Assembly (NCBI GenBank): GCA_036346275.1
Contig: CM070713.1
Location: 59,639,567-59,703,566, forward strand
Origin: Otatea glauca
Lineage: Eukaryota; Streptophyta; Magnoliopsida; Poales; Poaceae
DNA length: 64,000 nt
Direction of reading: 5' to 3'
This document shows, in pieces, positions 45,418 through 58,296 of the stretch; the first letter of the stretch is position 1; each line of letters opens with the position of its first letter. A model generated the notes under the pieces. That model saw only the letters and a list, made by a program, of their open reading frames with translations, ran no database searches and was not told where the DNA came from. A program made the position numbers and the translations under genes.

Positions 45418-46724
45418 TGTAAGTTCAAACTCCATTGGTTTTGGTGATTGATTTAATATTAATATTTAATCATTATTTAATGACAAATCTAATCATTATG
45501 AGACTAACATGTTCTATTGAGCCTTATTCTTATTAGTCTCATATTTGGATGGAAAATGAAAAACCTAAAGTATGCACTCGTATTCATTGTATTATCTAAA
45601 TGCATACTTAGAATTCAAGTTAAAGTATGAACTCTTCCATTGCTTTAGTCCAAATATGTGCATTATGTTCCTAATTCATATATACATGAATGCACACATC
45701 TAGGGGGAGTTGATAATTTAACTTGATGTTTCAATTGTATTGATTCATGTCTTCTTGTCATATAATATAAAGGATCAAGACCTTGAAATAATCTTTTGAG
45801 TATATATAACTTGTGTAGTTGTAATATACTCATGCTAATATAGGATAAACTCATATGCAATCTAAGGTTTATTATGTGCATATTGATTCCATGTTCAATT
45901 AATTATATGCACATACTTAATAGAGTTTATTCTATAGTTGATGGTCTAAATGTATTGATCCCTTTCCATCACTCAAACATATTGGATCATTACTAACCAT
46001 CAAATTGAGTATATGAAACTTGTGTAGTTATATATACTCATGTCAATTTAAATGAGTTTAAATTGAGTTCGATTGTCTTTTAATCAATCAAAAAATATTT
46101 CATCATGTGTTGATGGTGTCTCCTTGTTGATTAAAGACAAGCGAAAAGTTTTTGAGTATAATGAAGCATTAGTTGCATCAAAGTACTCAAGACACCTTTA
46201 AATCTTTCAAATTGATTTGGGTTGTGCTCAATTGATCTTAGAGGCATTCATTATGTGTTAATGGAGTGTAGTGATGATTGAGACAACCGCGTTTGTTGGA
46301 CTAACATCTTTCATGAGTTGTGAAGTAGGTTGAGTCCAAGAAAATAAAGAATCGGAAAGAAGAAAAAGAAGTCATCATATGTTGATGAGCTTCAAAGATG
46401 AATTCCGAAGTGAAGAGAAGAGCTAGAAGGTTCATCATGTGTTGATGAACAAGAAGAAGATGTGATCCTAGAGAGAAGATAATTGGAAATCATAAAAAGC
46501 TCCAAGTGGATCGCTAGAGGCAAAGGTATAACTAGCTAGGGCTAAGGATGTGTTCCTAGTCTTTTTACCGGTCTCAGTGTTTGGTTGGAAGACCGGGTTG
46601 CTAGTTAGGTTGCCGTACTATTAAGAGGGGTTGAGTCTTTTAGCTTGAGCGTCATCATGAGTTGATGAACTCAATCCGGTTCACTCTAGCTCACTCTCTC
46701 ATTTGGTGTTTGCATGAAGCTAAC

Positions 46725-47510
46725 CACTTGGTATGTGTTGCAAATGGTGAAGCTTGTGTATTGCATTTTGCATGAGCTAAGTATTTGCATGTGTTGCAAA
46801 TAAAGGTGTTCATGCTTGTATCTTATTTGATTTGGTTTTTGTTTGGAGCTAAGTTTTGCATGTGTTGCAAAAGAAGAGAGCTCATGCAACTTGATTTGAA
46901 TAAGTGCTTGTTTTGCATGATGCTAAGATTTGCATGTGTTGCAAATAGAGAGCTCATGCTTTGGTGTTTTAGCTTGTGATTGGATCATGTGTTGATCATC
47001 ACATGGCTAAGTGTTCTTTGTGCTTTAAGTTTGCAAAATGTGTTTTTTCAAAATATTGAATGGATTTATTATTTGCAAATGTGTTTTGCAAATAAGCTCG
47101 AGATTATGGGTTTCGATCCTAGAGCATGTGTTGGCATTTGCAAATGTGTTTTGCAAAGTGTCGAGATCATGTGTTGATCCTTACATGGCTAGAGGATTGA
47201 TCTCATATGTTCGTGGTTTATTTGCGAATGTGTTTTGCAAATAAGTTGAAGTTGTTAATTTGCAAATATGTTTTGCAAATGAATTAGAAGTTATGGGTTC
47301 AATCCTAGAGCATGTGAATAGGGTTTGCAAATGTGTTTTGCAAATTGACTTGATCATGTGTTGATCATCACATGGCTAAGAAGATTGATCTCATAGGTTT
47401 GTAGTTTATTTGCGAATGTGTTTTGCAAATAAATTGGAGTTTAAAATGATTCTTTGGAGTATGTGATTAACATGTGCAAATGTGTTTTGCATAAGGTCGT
47501 AATCATGTGT
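46725..47510 (+). repeat. LTR arrays of TTTGCAAATGTGTTTTGCAAA and related palindromes
   Basis: Reiterated TTTGCAAATGTGTTTTGCAA, GCATGTGTTGCAAA and GATCATGTGTTGATCATCA units, each an inverted repeat around GTGTT. The minus-strand partner has the same in reverse (43020-43350). Confidence 0.85.
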
Positions 47511-47589
47511 TGATCATCACATAGCTCAAAGAAACAATTCTTGAAAAGTTTGGAGAAAAGATTGCGCAAAATCAGTTTTGAGGTCTTTA

Positions 47590-47815
47590 GGGTCGGTATG
47601 ACCGGACCCTCACCGGTCATACCGGATGTCGGTATGACCGGGGCCTCCCCGGTGTGTAAATCACAGAAGACTGATTTTTGGCGCAGAGGTGGCGGTATGA
47701 CCGGACCACTTCCGGTCATACCGACTGTGCAATTTTCGTGAGTAACGGCTAGTTTTCTAGCCGTTGGCTCTGAGGCCGGTCATACCAGCCCTAGGGCGGT
47801 ATGACCGGGCCTCTT
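47590..47815 (+). repeat. LTR palindrome array, core CCGGTCATACCGG
   Basis: About eight GGTATGACCGG or CCGGTCATACC units upstream of the TATA box; an inverted pair AACGGCTAG...CTAGCCGTT is embedded at 47744-47765. Confidence 0.85.
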
Positions 47816-47838
47816 GGACACTTTTGCCCAATTTGCCT

Positions 47839-47872
47839 CCCAACGGCTAGTTTTTCTTGGGGGCTATAAAAG
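47839..47872 (+). promoter_or_regulatory. LTR core promoter: MSA-like box and TATA box
   Basis: CCCAACGGCTA at 47839-47849, then TATAAAAG at 47865-47872. Confidence 0.65.
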
Positions 47873-48682
47873 GACCCCATGGGAGGGGCAAGGGCAAGGT
47901 TGCTGATTCTATTGAGTATTTGGGTGAGGTGTTGCATGTGTTGCACACTCACATTTGGTTTTTGAGCTAAGAGTAAGCTCTAATTGCATGTGTTGCAATT
48001 AGAAGAGGATTGAGAGCCTCTTGTACATGAGTTGCACTTGAGGAGGATCCTAGTGCATGTGTTGCACTTAGGTGGTCACCGGAGTGCATGTGTTGCACTA
48101 GGTGAAGTTCAAGCGGAAGGCTTGACTTGTTAATCTTGGTGTTTGCCGATACCTAGACAGCGTAGCGGCGTCGTGCGCGATGAGCTTCTCGACGAAGGTT
48201 GTGAGAAGCCCCGGCAAGTTGTGAAGGTCGGTGCTCGCCTACCCGGAGGGGTAAAGAGCAACCACTAGTGGATTCGAGGTGGGTGCTCAATTCGTGGAGC
48301 CGGTACAATTCGTTTGGGCTAACCTCAACGTGGATTAGGGGAGACCGGCAAGTCTCCGAACACCACGGTAAAAATATCGGAGTATCTCTTGTGCTTGCAT
48401 TCTATTCCTTATTCAAGCAATTTATATTAATAGAATTAAATTGATTGATTGCTTGTATTTAGGATTACAATTTATTGTTAGAGACATAATTAGTTAGTGC
48501 ACATAGTGAGCCTAGAGAATTTAGGCTTTGTTTGTCAAAACCTTAGTTTATCGCTTCCGCATTATTTATTGTTAAGGTTTTGGCATAAGGATAATTAGGG
48601 GTGAATTGATTTGTAGAAATTAGTAGAGAGAATTTTAAAAGCCGCCTATTCGCCCCCTCTAGTCGGCATTCTCGACCTTACA

Positions 48683-49540
48683 ACCACGCCTATTTTCTAT
48701 AGCAAGTCTTTATTTGATAAGTTGTCTATCTTCTTTTTGCCCTTATTTAAGTTTGTTATTTGCTATATTTCTATTGAACGACGTGTAGAACCCGACGTCA
48801 CTAATTCCGTTGTCTACTACGCCGGCTATGACCACAACTTCGTCATAAACAACAGTTAAGCAAGACAAGCACCCCCTTTGATCATATTGATCACAATGTT
48901 TTAATTTTCATTTTGTATTACAAATCAATTTAGGCATGCGATTATTTTATGTAAATTTGCTATATTATGGTACTGGTAGATATACCTGTTGTCTTTTGAA
49001 ACTTCCTTGATAAGTATGGGTATGTGAACCTTGATAACTCTAGAATAAGGTTAGACAATACATAATGTCAACATAGGTGTATGCAATTACATATTAATCA
49101 TGCTTAGCCATGCTTTAGACTTAGGATGAACAAATTGGATAAACTGACCAGATAAAACTTGGAGATATTGAGACATGATGATGGTTGCTGGTATTTTTGT
49201 TAAAAACTCAAAATAAAACTATGGTTTAGATGCAAGCGATTATTGGCAATAGCCGGAGGTGCAAGTGTTGCACGTAGTGTAGAGGGAGATTATCATCCGT
49301 GTCGAATCAATGACCGAACATAGTGCACGTCATATCGAAGAATTACCGTACAACCACAAGGTTTGGTATGGCACAACCTTAAACCAATTAAGTTATCTAA
49401 ATTAACTTTGCATATTGGAAGGCTGTAATAGTATGGGCTCCTTCAGTGACTAGTTGCTCGAAGTGACGTCCACACCGAGGTGATTATGAAACAAACGTTT
49501 ACAGATACAACGGTGCACGCCATGCTATGGATATATATAT
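48683..49540. other. Intergenic
   Basis: No recognised gene or repeat boundary. Confidence 0.45.
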
Positions 49541-49933
49541 GGCGACATATCCAGTGCAAACCCCCCTTACCGTGCAAAATCTGTGAAACCCACGTGTATA
49601 AGTTTTGAAAAATTCTCAACAAATTACCATATGTAGGGGAGGTGAGCTTCTACAATCGTGCAAAATTTGAAGACCAAACTCAATCACATTTGAAAGATAT
49701 GAAAAAGACCAGTTCAGCATAAATAGTGATTTTTTACTGTTTGGCACTATTCATTTTGCTGTTTGTCTTTTTCATATCTTTCAAATGCGATTGAGTTTGG
49801 TCTTAAAATTTTGCACGATTGTAGAAGCTCACCTCCCCTACATATGGTAATTTTTTGATAATTTTTCAAAACTTCTACACGTGGGTTTCACGGAGTTTGC
49901 ACGGTAGGGGGGGTTTGCACTAGATATGTCGCC
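49541..49933. mobile_element. TA-flanked foldback element, family A copy 2
   Basis: Ends GGCGACATATCCAGTGCAAA and TTTGCACTAGATATGTCGCC are inverted; both halves pair. Clear relative of 40915-41302, with CGAC for CAAC in both ends, so the TIRs have co-varied. Confidence 0.88.
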
Positions 49934-51286
49934 TATATATATATAACTATTTATTGTACATGACTGTATAAATATCTTTTACCACCATAGCATGGATTTG
50001 ATATCACCAGGCTGGTGCAAAGTTAACCTAGGTAATGTAAAGGTTTTCGTCATGAACATTCTGACCACAACGCTAAAGGTGCGTGAAACATACGACAAAA
50101 AGAAAAGGTCATGACTTGTGCGTAAAGTTGTACACCTCTGCAGAGTGTAAATCTAATCGATTAGCTATTCCCGCGGTGAAGGGACACTTGGTGCGCCTGC
50201 ACTAGTTAGAAGTTTTGGTATTTTCTAAATGGTCTGGATTGAAGACATTTTTTGGAAGGTGATTGTTGCAGATTTGTGCCACGTGTTGGCAATGGACAAT
50301 TCGATGTTCACGCCGTGAAGTACTGGCTTTACAAATTCCGTTTGTAAATTACAACTTGATTTACAAATTCAATCTTGCTTTATGCAAATTAAACGTAGAA
50401 GACTCCTTTGAATTAGCCTACATTACTGCACTTTGCAAAAATACCACCTTAAGTCTTACTGATTACGAAAGTACTCAACCTTGCTTATTATGTTGTTTTA
50501 GGTGAAAAAGAAAACGAGGCTCAGAAGATTATTTTTTGTCGCAGGATACGGGAACTTCAATAAAGTAATCTTTCTAGGGATTTATGCTTTGTCAGTTGCA
50601 TGAGGGTTGGATGGGCACACTACAAGACTTTGCTTCTTCTACTGCTATATATATACTCTGAATTGTAAAAATTACATTATATAAATGGCTTCCGCTTTAA
50701 TAATATGATGAATGGTTGTGATTCCAATTGTTGTAAATAAGTGTACTAGACACTGATCATGGGATTAGTATTGTATGCATCTCATTTTAGTATTTATGTA
50801 AAAATGGGGGTTGTTACAATAGAAAATCATGAATTTCCTTATTTAATTCTCTATTGGAAAATCGATTTATGATGTAACGCTGATGTCAGCAACCAATTTC
50901 CCCAATTAAATTAAATTTGAAAATCCCCTCTTAGGCTGACATGTGGGCCCTCTAGTCCACAGACTAGGTCCACAGAACCGTCACGGTTCACCATGAACCC
51001 GGCTCACGTGTCAGACCCAATGACATGTAGGACTGGATGATTGACACATGGATCGTCGACGTCACTGACGCATAAGCTGACACATCAGCATGGGGCAACG
51101 CGGCACACATGTGGTGCGCACGTGGCGACACCCAGCACTGACAGGGCTGCCACCTCAGCCTGAACAGCATTACTTCCGGCGACAAGGTTAAACGGTGGGC
51201 TCACCGTACTTGGAGACGAAGGCACTACCGATGGCGATTCCTCAAGGGATTTGGCTCGAAACCGAGCGAATATAAACGAGAAAAAC
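49934..51286. other. Intergenic; old repeat-like DNA
   Basis: No recognised gene. From about 50930 composition becomes GC-balanced with many ACGTC and CACATG phrases and continues after the retrotransposon at 62799, so the element landed inside one older unit. Confidence 0.4.
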
Positions 51287-52729
51287 TGAAAGTGCATCTA
51301 GGCACTTATGTTATTTTGGTGATTAATGAATGTTATTTTGGTGATTAATGACAAACACTCATAATGACAATCTCTATAATTAAGTAAATGCTTAACTTAG
51401 TGCTTAACAAATGAAAAACCTCTAATATGATTATATTGCTATGAGACTAACATGTTATTGCCTAGTTGAGTACCAGTCTCATCTTTTAGAGGAAAATCAA
51501 GTGGGATAGTTAAGCAAAGATAAGGTATGCAATTTTGGTATCTATTCTATATTTGTTATTGCATTCCTTTTGTGCAAATGCATAGTGAACTCCAAGTAGC
51601 ATGTTGATTTTATATATACACATTGGTTCATGTCATATTTATTTGTGCATATATATTCATTTGAGTTCATTATAGTATGCATGTATTAACTAGAGTTAAA
51701 CTTCATATTGCTATAGATTAACTTGGTGCATGCATGTTTTATTTGTATATCTTCTCATGCAATTCTCTTAGTGAAGTTTATCTAGTGTTGGATCACATAT
51801 TTACTCTTACTCCAAATATTATTTGCACATGTACAATTCGTGTATATTCTATCATGTGCTTTATTTAAGTAAAGTCTGTGATCCTTGCCATGATTTAATT
51901 GATTCATCCTATTGGCAATTATATATCTCTCTAGTGCATATAGATCAATTACATATTCATCATGATGTACTTAGTAGAGAACATTTCTTATGTCAAGTGT
52001 TTCTAGTTATGTTGTGCTTCTTTATATGAAACACTTGTTGTATTCAATTGCTCACAAATATCAACTTTATTCATATCTATTGAGCTTTTGGGACTAATGT
52101 CTTTCATGAGTAGTTTGGAAAGAATTAGGTCCGTCGTATATGATGACCAAGGTATCTTGGAGGATGATCATTAAGCCGAGGTCAACAAGACGGCGGTGTC
52201 ACCAAGAGCGAGGACTAAGTCAAGAGCAACTTGGCGTGGAGATCGTCAGAGAGGATGATCAAGTCAAGGTTGATAGGACGAGAGTCTCATGAGGTGAATC
52301 GAGTCGAGTTGGACAAGGCGAAGATGTCATCAATTATATGGTGAAGGTCTTCATGCATCGACATCAAGAAAGAAGACGGCAAGTGACTAGTTCTAGACTT
52401 ATATTATCTTTGATTTAATTTGAGTCTAAGGATTGCCGTACTATTAAGAGGGATGCGATGTCGAATGACTTTTAGATGTGTCAAGTGCTCAAGTGATCCA
52501 TCCTTGTGAATCTTAGAAAGAGAGTGGTGTTGGTACTGCCGGAAAGTGAGGGTTGTAGGTCTCTCTTGATTTCTTTGTGAAATTTGTGGTTATCCTTTTA
52601 GTTTTGGATAGTGAGACCTTGTTATTTGTGTAGCCCTCGTTCTTAGCTTTCGGGAGAGTCCAAAATCTCTGAAATCGGAGTCCGGAGTCAAAAGTTATGC
52701 TCGTTTTCGTTGAGCTGCTCAGTGCTGAT

Positions 52730-52862
52730 TCGGACTATCCGGAGTTAGTCCGGACTATCCGGATAATCCGGACATTTATCCGGACTCTCCGGGTTGAGTC
52801 TCTCTGTTAGCCTTTCTCAGTCAATCCGGAGTATCCGGATTGAAATCCGGAGTCTCCGGATT
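52730..52862 (+). repeat. 5' LTR palindrome array 1, core TCCGGA
   Basis: TCCGGACTATCCGGA and TCCGGAGTATCCGGA units upstream of the TATA box. Confidence 0.85.
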
Positions 52863-52876
52863 GTGCGCAGCCTGCC

Positions 52877-52911
52877 CCCAACGGCTAGTTTTTTGGGAGT
52901 TCTATTTATAG
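52877..52911 (+). promoter_or_regulatory. 5' LTR core promoter: MSA-like box and TATA box
   Basis: CCCAACGGCTA at 52877-52887, TATTTATAG at 52903-52911. Confidence 0.65.
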
Positions 52912-53041
52912 CCCTTCCTCCCTCTTTTTGAAGGGGCTTTTGGTGTGGATTTTTGAAGGGCTGTGTGGAGGGCTTTGAGGGAGCTTTTACCCTTAGATCT
53001 AAGTGATCCCCTTGTGAGAAGGGTTGGGAAGAGTTTAGGGA

Positions 53042-53419
53042 GTGAGTTTTGAGTTGGTTGAGCACTTGATTTCATCTCCAAGCTTGTTCTTCGTGAGCAT
53101 TTGTTACTCTTGGAGGTTGAGGACTCCTAGACGGCTAGAAGGTCGCCTACGAGCCACCGGAGCTTTGTGTGGTTGGCCGTGGGAAGTTTGTGAAGGTCGG
53201 TTCCGCCTCCGTAAGGGAAGGAATCAAAGGAGTGAAGACCGGCGAGTGCATTTGTGCAACACCGGGAGGAAGAGGGTTGAAAGAGACCCCGGCTCAAGTG
53301 TGACCGAGCCGCCTCAACGGAGACGTAGGATCCCCTCAAGGATCCGAACTTCGGGTGAAAAATCATCGTCTCCAAGTTTGCTTCTTATTCTTGTTTTGGT
53401 ATTTGATTTTGAATCTTGA
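53042..53419 (+). other. LTR-internal ORF of 125 codons, second copy
   Basis: Same length and frame as 12718-13095 with about a dozen differences. See that entry; coding status is uncertain. Confidence 0.3.
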
Positions 53420-53559
53420 AATTGCCCGATCTACTCCTTTGTTGTGTTTGGCTCTAGATCTACAGTATCCCCATGTACCTGATGGTATTTAGATCTTTTG
53501 TATTCAAGTAGATTGTTGAAAAATTGCAGGGATTTAAAATCTCTCTTCGAGATCCTCAA

Positions 53560-53795
53560 TCCGGAGTATCCGAATCCCTGAACCCGGACAGTCCGGATAA
53601 TCCGGAGTATCCGGATTGAATACCGGACACTCGGGTTAGGACCCTCGGATTGGACTATCCGAGTATCCGGATTGAATACCGGACGATCCGGACTATCCGA
53701 GTATCCGGATTGAATAACCGGACACTCGGGTTAGGACCCTCGGGATCGGACTATCCGAGTATCCGGATTGAATACCCGGACACTCCGGATTGTTC
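53560..53795 (+). repeat. 5' LTR palindrome array 2, core TCCGGA
   Basis: Second array near U5. The 53620-53760 stretch has many single-base losses (TCCGAG for TCCGGAG). Confidence 0.85.
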
Positions 53796-53911
53796 AGGAC
53801 ACTCGGGAGATTTTATTTAGCTGCAATATTTTTATTCCGCTGCATTTAGCTATAAAGTTTTTAATTCGCCTATTCACCCCCCCTCTAGGCGACATCCCCT
53901 GTCCTTTCAAT

Positions 53912-53923
53912 TGGTATCAGAGC
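53912..53923 (+). other. Primer binding site (initiator Met-tRNA type)
   Basis: TGGTATCAGAGC two bases after the LTR end. Confidence 0.95.
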
Positions 53924-53966
53924 AAGGTCTCTCCTTTATTAGATTTAACCGTCTAGAGAGTAAAGG

Positions 53967-55704
53967 ATGTCGACTAGAGGATTAGTGCACTCTCATGAAC
54001 CACTTGTGTTAGATGGCACAAATTATGCTTCATGGAAATTAATTATGACTTCTCATTTTAAATCCATGAGCCCCCAAATATGGTGGATCGTTGATGTCGG
54101 CTTTTCCTCTCCATTGAATGAAGTTGCTCCAACCAAGGAGAGAGGAAATGCCTACATCTCGACGCTCAAGCTACTAATGTTTTATTTTGTGTTGTGAGCG
54201 ATGAAATTTTTGATAGAATATGCAATCAAGAGCGCTCATGAAATGTGGATAAAGCTTCAAGAACTATTTGAATCATCCACTTCTATTGAGGATTGCATTA
54301 AGGAAGAGATGTCGGAGATGAAACATCAAGCTCCACCTCAAGCTCAAGTGATGAAGAACCGACATTTCCATCAACCTCAACCTCGCCTCAAGTGACGATG
54401 AAGATGCTCTTCCATCACAAATCCGTTGCTTCATGGCGAAAGGTAAGAATGAGGTAAGTGATGATAATGACGATGATGAGCTCTCTTATAATGAACTTAT
54501 GAATTTGCTTGAGGAGCTCAATAAATGTCTTGGAAAGGAGAAAAAGAAATATAAAATTTTGAAGCTTGAACATGAATCACTTGAAATGATTATAATATGC
54601 TTCAAGAAAATCATGAATCCTCCTTTCCAAAGAAATTCATAAGCCTAAGGTGGATATAGGAATCTCATGTGATTTAATTGATGAAATGTCTTGCTTAAAT
54701 GTTAATCCTAATATTTCATCAAAATTTGACATATCCACCTCTTGCAATGATTTACCTTGTTGCTCAAATTCAAATGTTTCCACTTCCTCTATGCATATTG
54801 AGACTAATCTTGTAGAGGAAAACAATGAGCTCAAGGCCAAAGTCATTAGATTAGAAAATGACTTGAAGAAGTGCATCAAGGAAAAGCCGTTCTCGGCGAG
54901 ATCTTGAGCAAGCCAAGGGCACCTCAAGATAAGCGAGGACTCGGCTACATCTCCAAGAGGGAACTAACAAGACAAGGCACAACGAAAGACATTCAAGATC
55001 ATCAAGTGCTTTGCTTGCAACAAGAAGGACACTTAGCCTCCGTGTGCCCTAATAAAGTGGAGATCAAGCCACAACCATCAACAATGAGGCAAACCGGCAA
55101 AGAGCAAGTCAAGAAAAAGAGACGCTCAAAGCCTACTTGCTACAATTGTCGAAAAAAGGGACACATCGGTAAGGATTGTCCCAAAGGTATAACCCCTAAG
55201 CCTACTCATCATTTTAATGATTATTTGCTTAGGAAGGACAAATATGGTAATATGTTTACCAAGTTTGTCAATTCTCCTAATACCATGCAAAATAATGACA
55301 ATCAATTGCTTAGGAGATATAAATCTAGAAATGTGTTTGCTCAAAATGCTAGATTTCCTAAGACCAAGAAAAATCATGTTGATCATGTGCTTAGGAAAAA
55401 TAACAATAGCAAACCATTTGCTAGATTTGCTAGATCTTCTAAGCCCTTGCATTGTAATGATTATTATGTGCTTAGAAAGGATCAAACTAGAAATGGATTT
55501 GCTAAAAATGCTAAAACTCCTAAGCCTCCTCAATTCAATTCCAATAATTCGCTTAGGAGTAATAACAATCGCAAATCCATTGCTAGTCATGTTAGTTCAC
55601 CTAAGACTATTAATGTTAGGGCCATTTGGGTTCCTAAATCTATTGTGACTAACATTTTGGACCCAACAAAATTGGGTACCAACAAGTGCCTAGAAGTTTA
55701 TTAG
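53967..55704 (+). pseudogene. Sirevirus-like gag with five-fold C-terminal module (broken)
   Basis: ATG at 53967. The N-terminal UBN2-type domain (LDGTNYASWKLIMTSHFKSM near residue 14) is followed by TGA at 54195-54197. After 54201 the capsid region resumes but lacks most of its C-terminal half compared with the gag at 6501-8439, passing directly to the MAKG acidic segment (54433), the ISC...STSC segment (54650-54900) and, in another frame (54871-55704), two zinc knuckles, one degraded (C-x5-GH-x4-C) and one intact (CYNCRKKGHIGKDC). The last 150 residues hold a 27-aa module repeated five times, then IWVPKS. A stop at 55702-55704 ends the coding part. Confidence 0.88.
55228..55632 (+). repeat. 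81-bp (27-aa) tandem repeat in gag, five units
   Basis: CTTAGGA-type starts at 55228, 55309, 55390, 55471 and 55552, spaced exactly 81 bp. Encoded consensus is LRK..... .FA..A..PK with Asn-rich ends. The frame stays open through all units. Confidence 0.93.
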
Positions 55705-58296
55705 GTGCTTGGAGATGCATTGGAAAGCTTTGGCTCAATCAAGAGGATGATTTCATCATATGAAAAAAGAAGCCAAGCTTGAAGACATTCACTTCAATCA
55801 TAAACCAATGACATCTCGGGTAACAAGTATTTAAATTGATTCTTATAGCTTATAGCCTTGTGTAGGTTATATTGCATTATTCATGAAAATCAATTTAGAT
55901 TGCTTGATTATATGCTTGCTCATGCTTATTAGTTGTTCTGATTGCAATCTTGAGTAAGTTTGGGATTGTGGCACATTAAGGGGGAGTGCTAAATCATAAC
56001 CATGTATATTACATCCCTACATGTGCCCATATTTATATAAGTGCAAATATATATTTTCAAAATCAAGCCATTTAGCCAAAAGTCAAAATTTTGTATACCA
56101 TTAGTATTCTTGTGAAAAACTAGTTGCAAAATGTATACAAATATATTTGAAATGTTTTTCAAAGGTTTTGGCTTCACAAAATCCATTTTGAAAAGAAAAT
56201 GAGTTTCATGATCAAAATCTAGATAGTAGTATCTTGTTTTGGATTTAAACTTATAATTTTCATAGAATTAAATGTAAAATGAATTTGAAAGTAATTCCAA
56301 AACGAAAATCCTAGAGTTGGTCATTCTTAACAATTCTTGTGTTCAAAAGACTTTCAAAAGACCAACCTAGGGAAAGTTATTTGATTTTGAAACTCGCCGA
56401 AAAACTATATTTGACCCATAATTGTCATATTATTGCACTTAGTGAGTTTCTCCGTTTGGACCGGATCTTGTGTAGTATCTTGGTTCAAAATGGTATCTTA
56501 GACTCATACACAAAATTCAAATCTCTATATCTCATCTTATTCTTCATTTGAATCTTGTGTTGAAATATCTGGCTTTGTTTTACAAATAGCTATTTCAAAA
56601 GGACCATTTTGGTCAAAAGTCAAATCTTATGTTTAAAAGGCCCAAAATTGTGAAAAGCTTTGTAAAAGTATTCTAATATGTATTTCAAATGTTTTACAAG
56701 CTTTCAAAATGAAAATTCTATATTGAAATCAATTTTAGCCGAAAAGTTTTGGTTTGAACTAAAATAGCTTATTTAAGCATATTGCTCAAATCTTAGCATT
56801 CAAGTTGGATTTCATTATAAATGTTGGCTAGAAACCATCTTGATAATCAATTCTAAGCCATGGAAATTGAAATTGCATGAAATCCAAATTGAGTTGTATT
56901 TTAAGGCTTTTTATGAAAAACTATTTCCTATTTAACTTGCTTCAAAAGGGTTAAAAGCAAAATATTTGTTTGAAATGCAAAATCTTATGAAAATAGTCTT
57001 CTAAAATGTTTTCAAATGCATTTCAAATGTTTTCAAGTATCTAACCCTTGGCTAGAAGCTAAAAGTCAAACTTTGGCCTAAAAAGGATCTTTGTGATCTT
57101 GCTTTTGCATTTAACTTCAAATTTTTCTAAAGCAAAATCTATTTGGAGTTTGGAAAAGTGGTCAATACAAAACTCATAGGGTTGGTCATTTTAAGCATTT
57201 CTTTAGTTCAAAGTTTTTCCAAACGACCAACCGTTCAAAAGTTATAGCCACTTGAATTTGGCCAAAATCATCCATTTGACCCAAAATGACCCGTTGTTGT
57301 ATTTTGTGGATTTCGCTATTTGAATTGGATTTATTTGCATATCTTGGATTGAAATAGTATTTCTAACTCATACAAAGCTATGAAAGTTCAAATCTCCATA
57401 AATTTCAATCCGGAATGCATTTTGAGCATTTGGTGAAAATTCAATTTCTTTTCAAACCTTCAAAGCGCACTTTGTCATATATTTTGAACGAAAATTCCTT
57501 TTAATGAAATTCTTTTTGGGAAACCTTATAAATAGTCCAATGTTTATTTCTGGAAAGTTTCAAATCATTTGGACTCAATTTGAGAAAGTTTTGACTTTTC
57601 TTCTCTTTGAGTAAAAATCATGCCTACAAAGCAAAATTTGGCATATCTTTTGATTGGAGACTCCTTTTGGAAAATTCTTTTGGAAAAGTTTCTTGGGAGT
57701 CTAAATAATGTTTATGCCTAATTTCAAATAATTTCAACTTAATTTGAAATAGTTATGCCTTTTTCTCTCTTTCGATCTTATTTGGCATACTCTTGCATTA
57801 AGTTGGATTTTGTGATTTGAATGGATTTAATTATGCAAATAGGCTTATAAACATCTCTCTAAATCATATGAAGCCATATAAGTGCATATTACCATTCAAA
57901 ACTCATTTGGTTCCATTTTGAGGATTTGGTGAAAATCTTAATCTTTTATGTGTTTCATATGCAAATTTCACCACATTTCTCAAAGTAAAATTTATTTATT
58001 GAAAATCTTTGTTAGAAAACCTTCTCTCACATATGGAGTTCATATCTGAAAAATTCTCAAATTTATTTGAACTCATTTGCGAGATTGTTGACTTTATTTG
58101 ACTTAGTGTCAAAACTAAACCTCAATGCTTCTTTTGATCTAATTTTTGATTGGAGGGTGATATTTGAGAAAATCCTTTTGGAAAAAGTCTCTTGGATGTT
58201 CATGGATCATTTCGCAAAATCTTATGGCTATTGGACTTCATTTGATCAAGATTTGATCCAAATTCAAAATGTTCGCTTTAGGGATGAAATTTGAAC

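Larger units (their letters stand above)
45418..48682 (+). mobile_element. Solo LTR, GGTCATACC family, TSD ACCAC
   Basis: 3265 bp from TGTAAGTTCAAAC to CTCGACCTTACA, flanked by perfect ACCAC at 45413-45417 and 48683-48687. No PBS or internal DNA follows. It is the head-to-head partner of the LTR at 41687-44957. Confidence 0.95.
51287..53909 (+). repeat. 5' LTR of the gag-only element
   Basis: 2623 bp, TGAAAGTGCATC to CTGTCCTTTCA. Has a 20-bp tandem duplication (ATTTTGGTGATTAATGA) near the start, shared with its 3' LTR but not with the solo LTR at 10924. Confidence 0.95.

Noticed and set aside
55126..55648. Overlapping ORFs in other frames across the gag repeat
   Set aside because: They arise from the 81-bp periodicity; only the zinc-knuckle frame matches gag.
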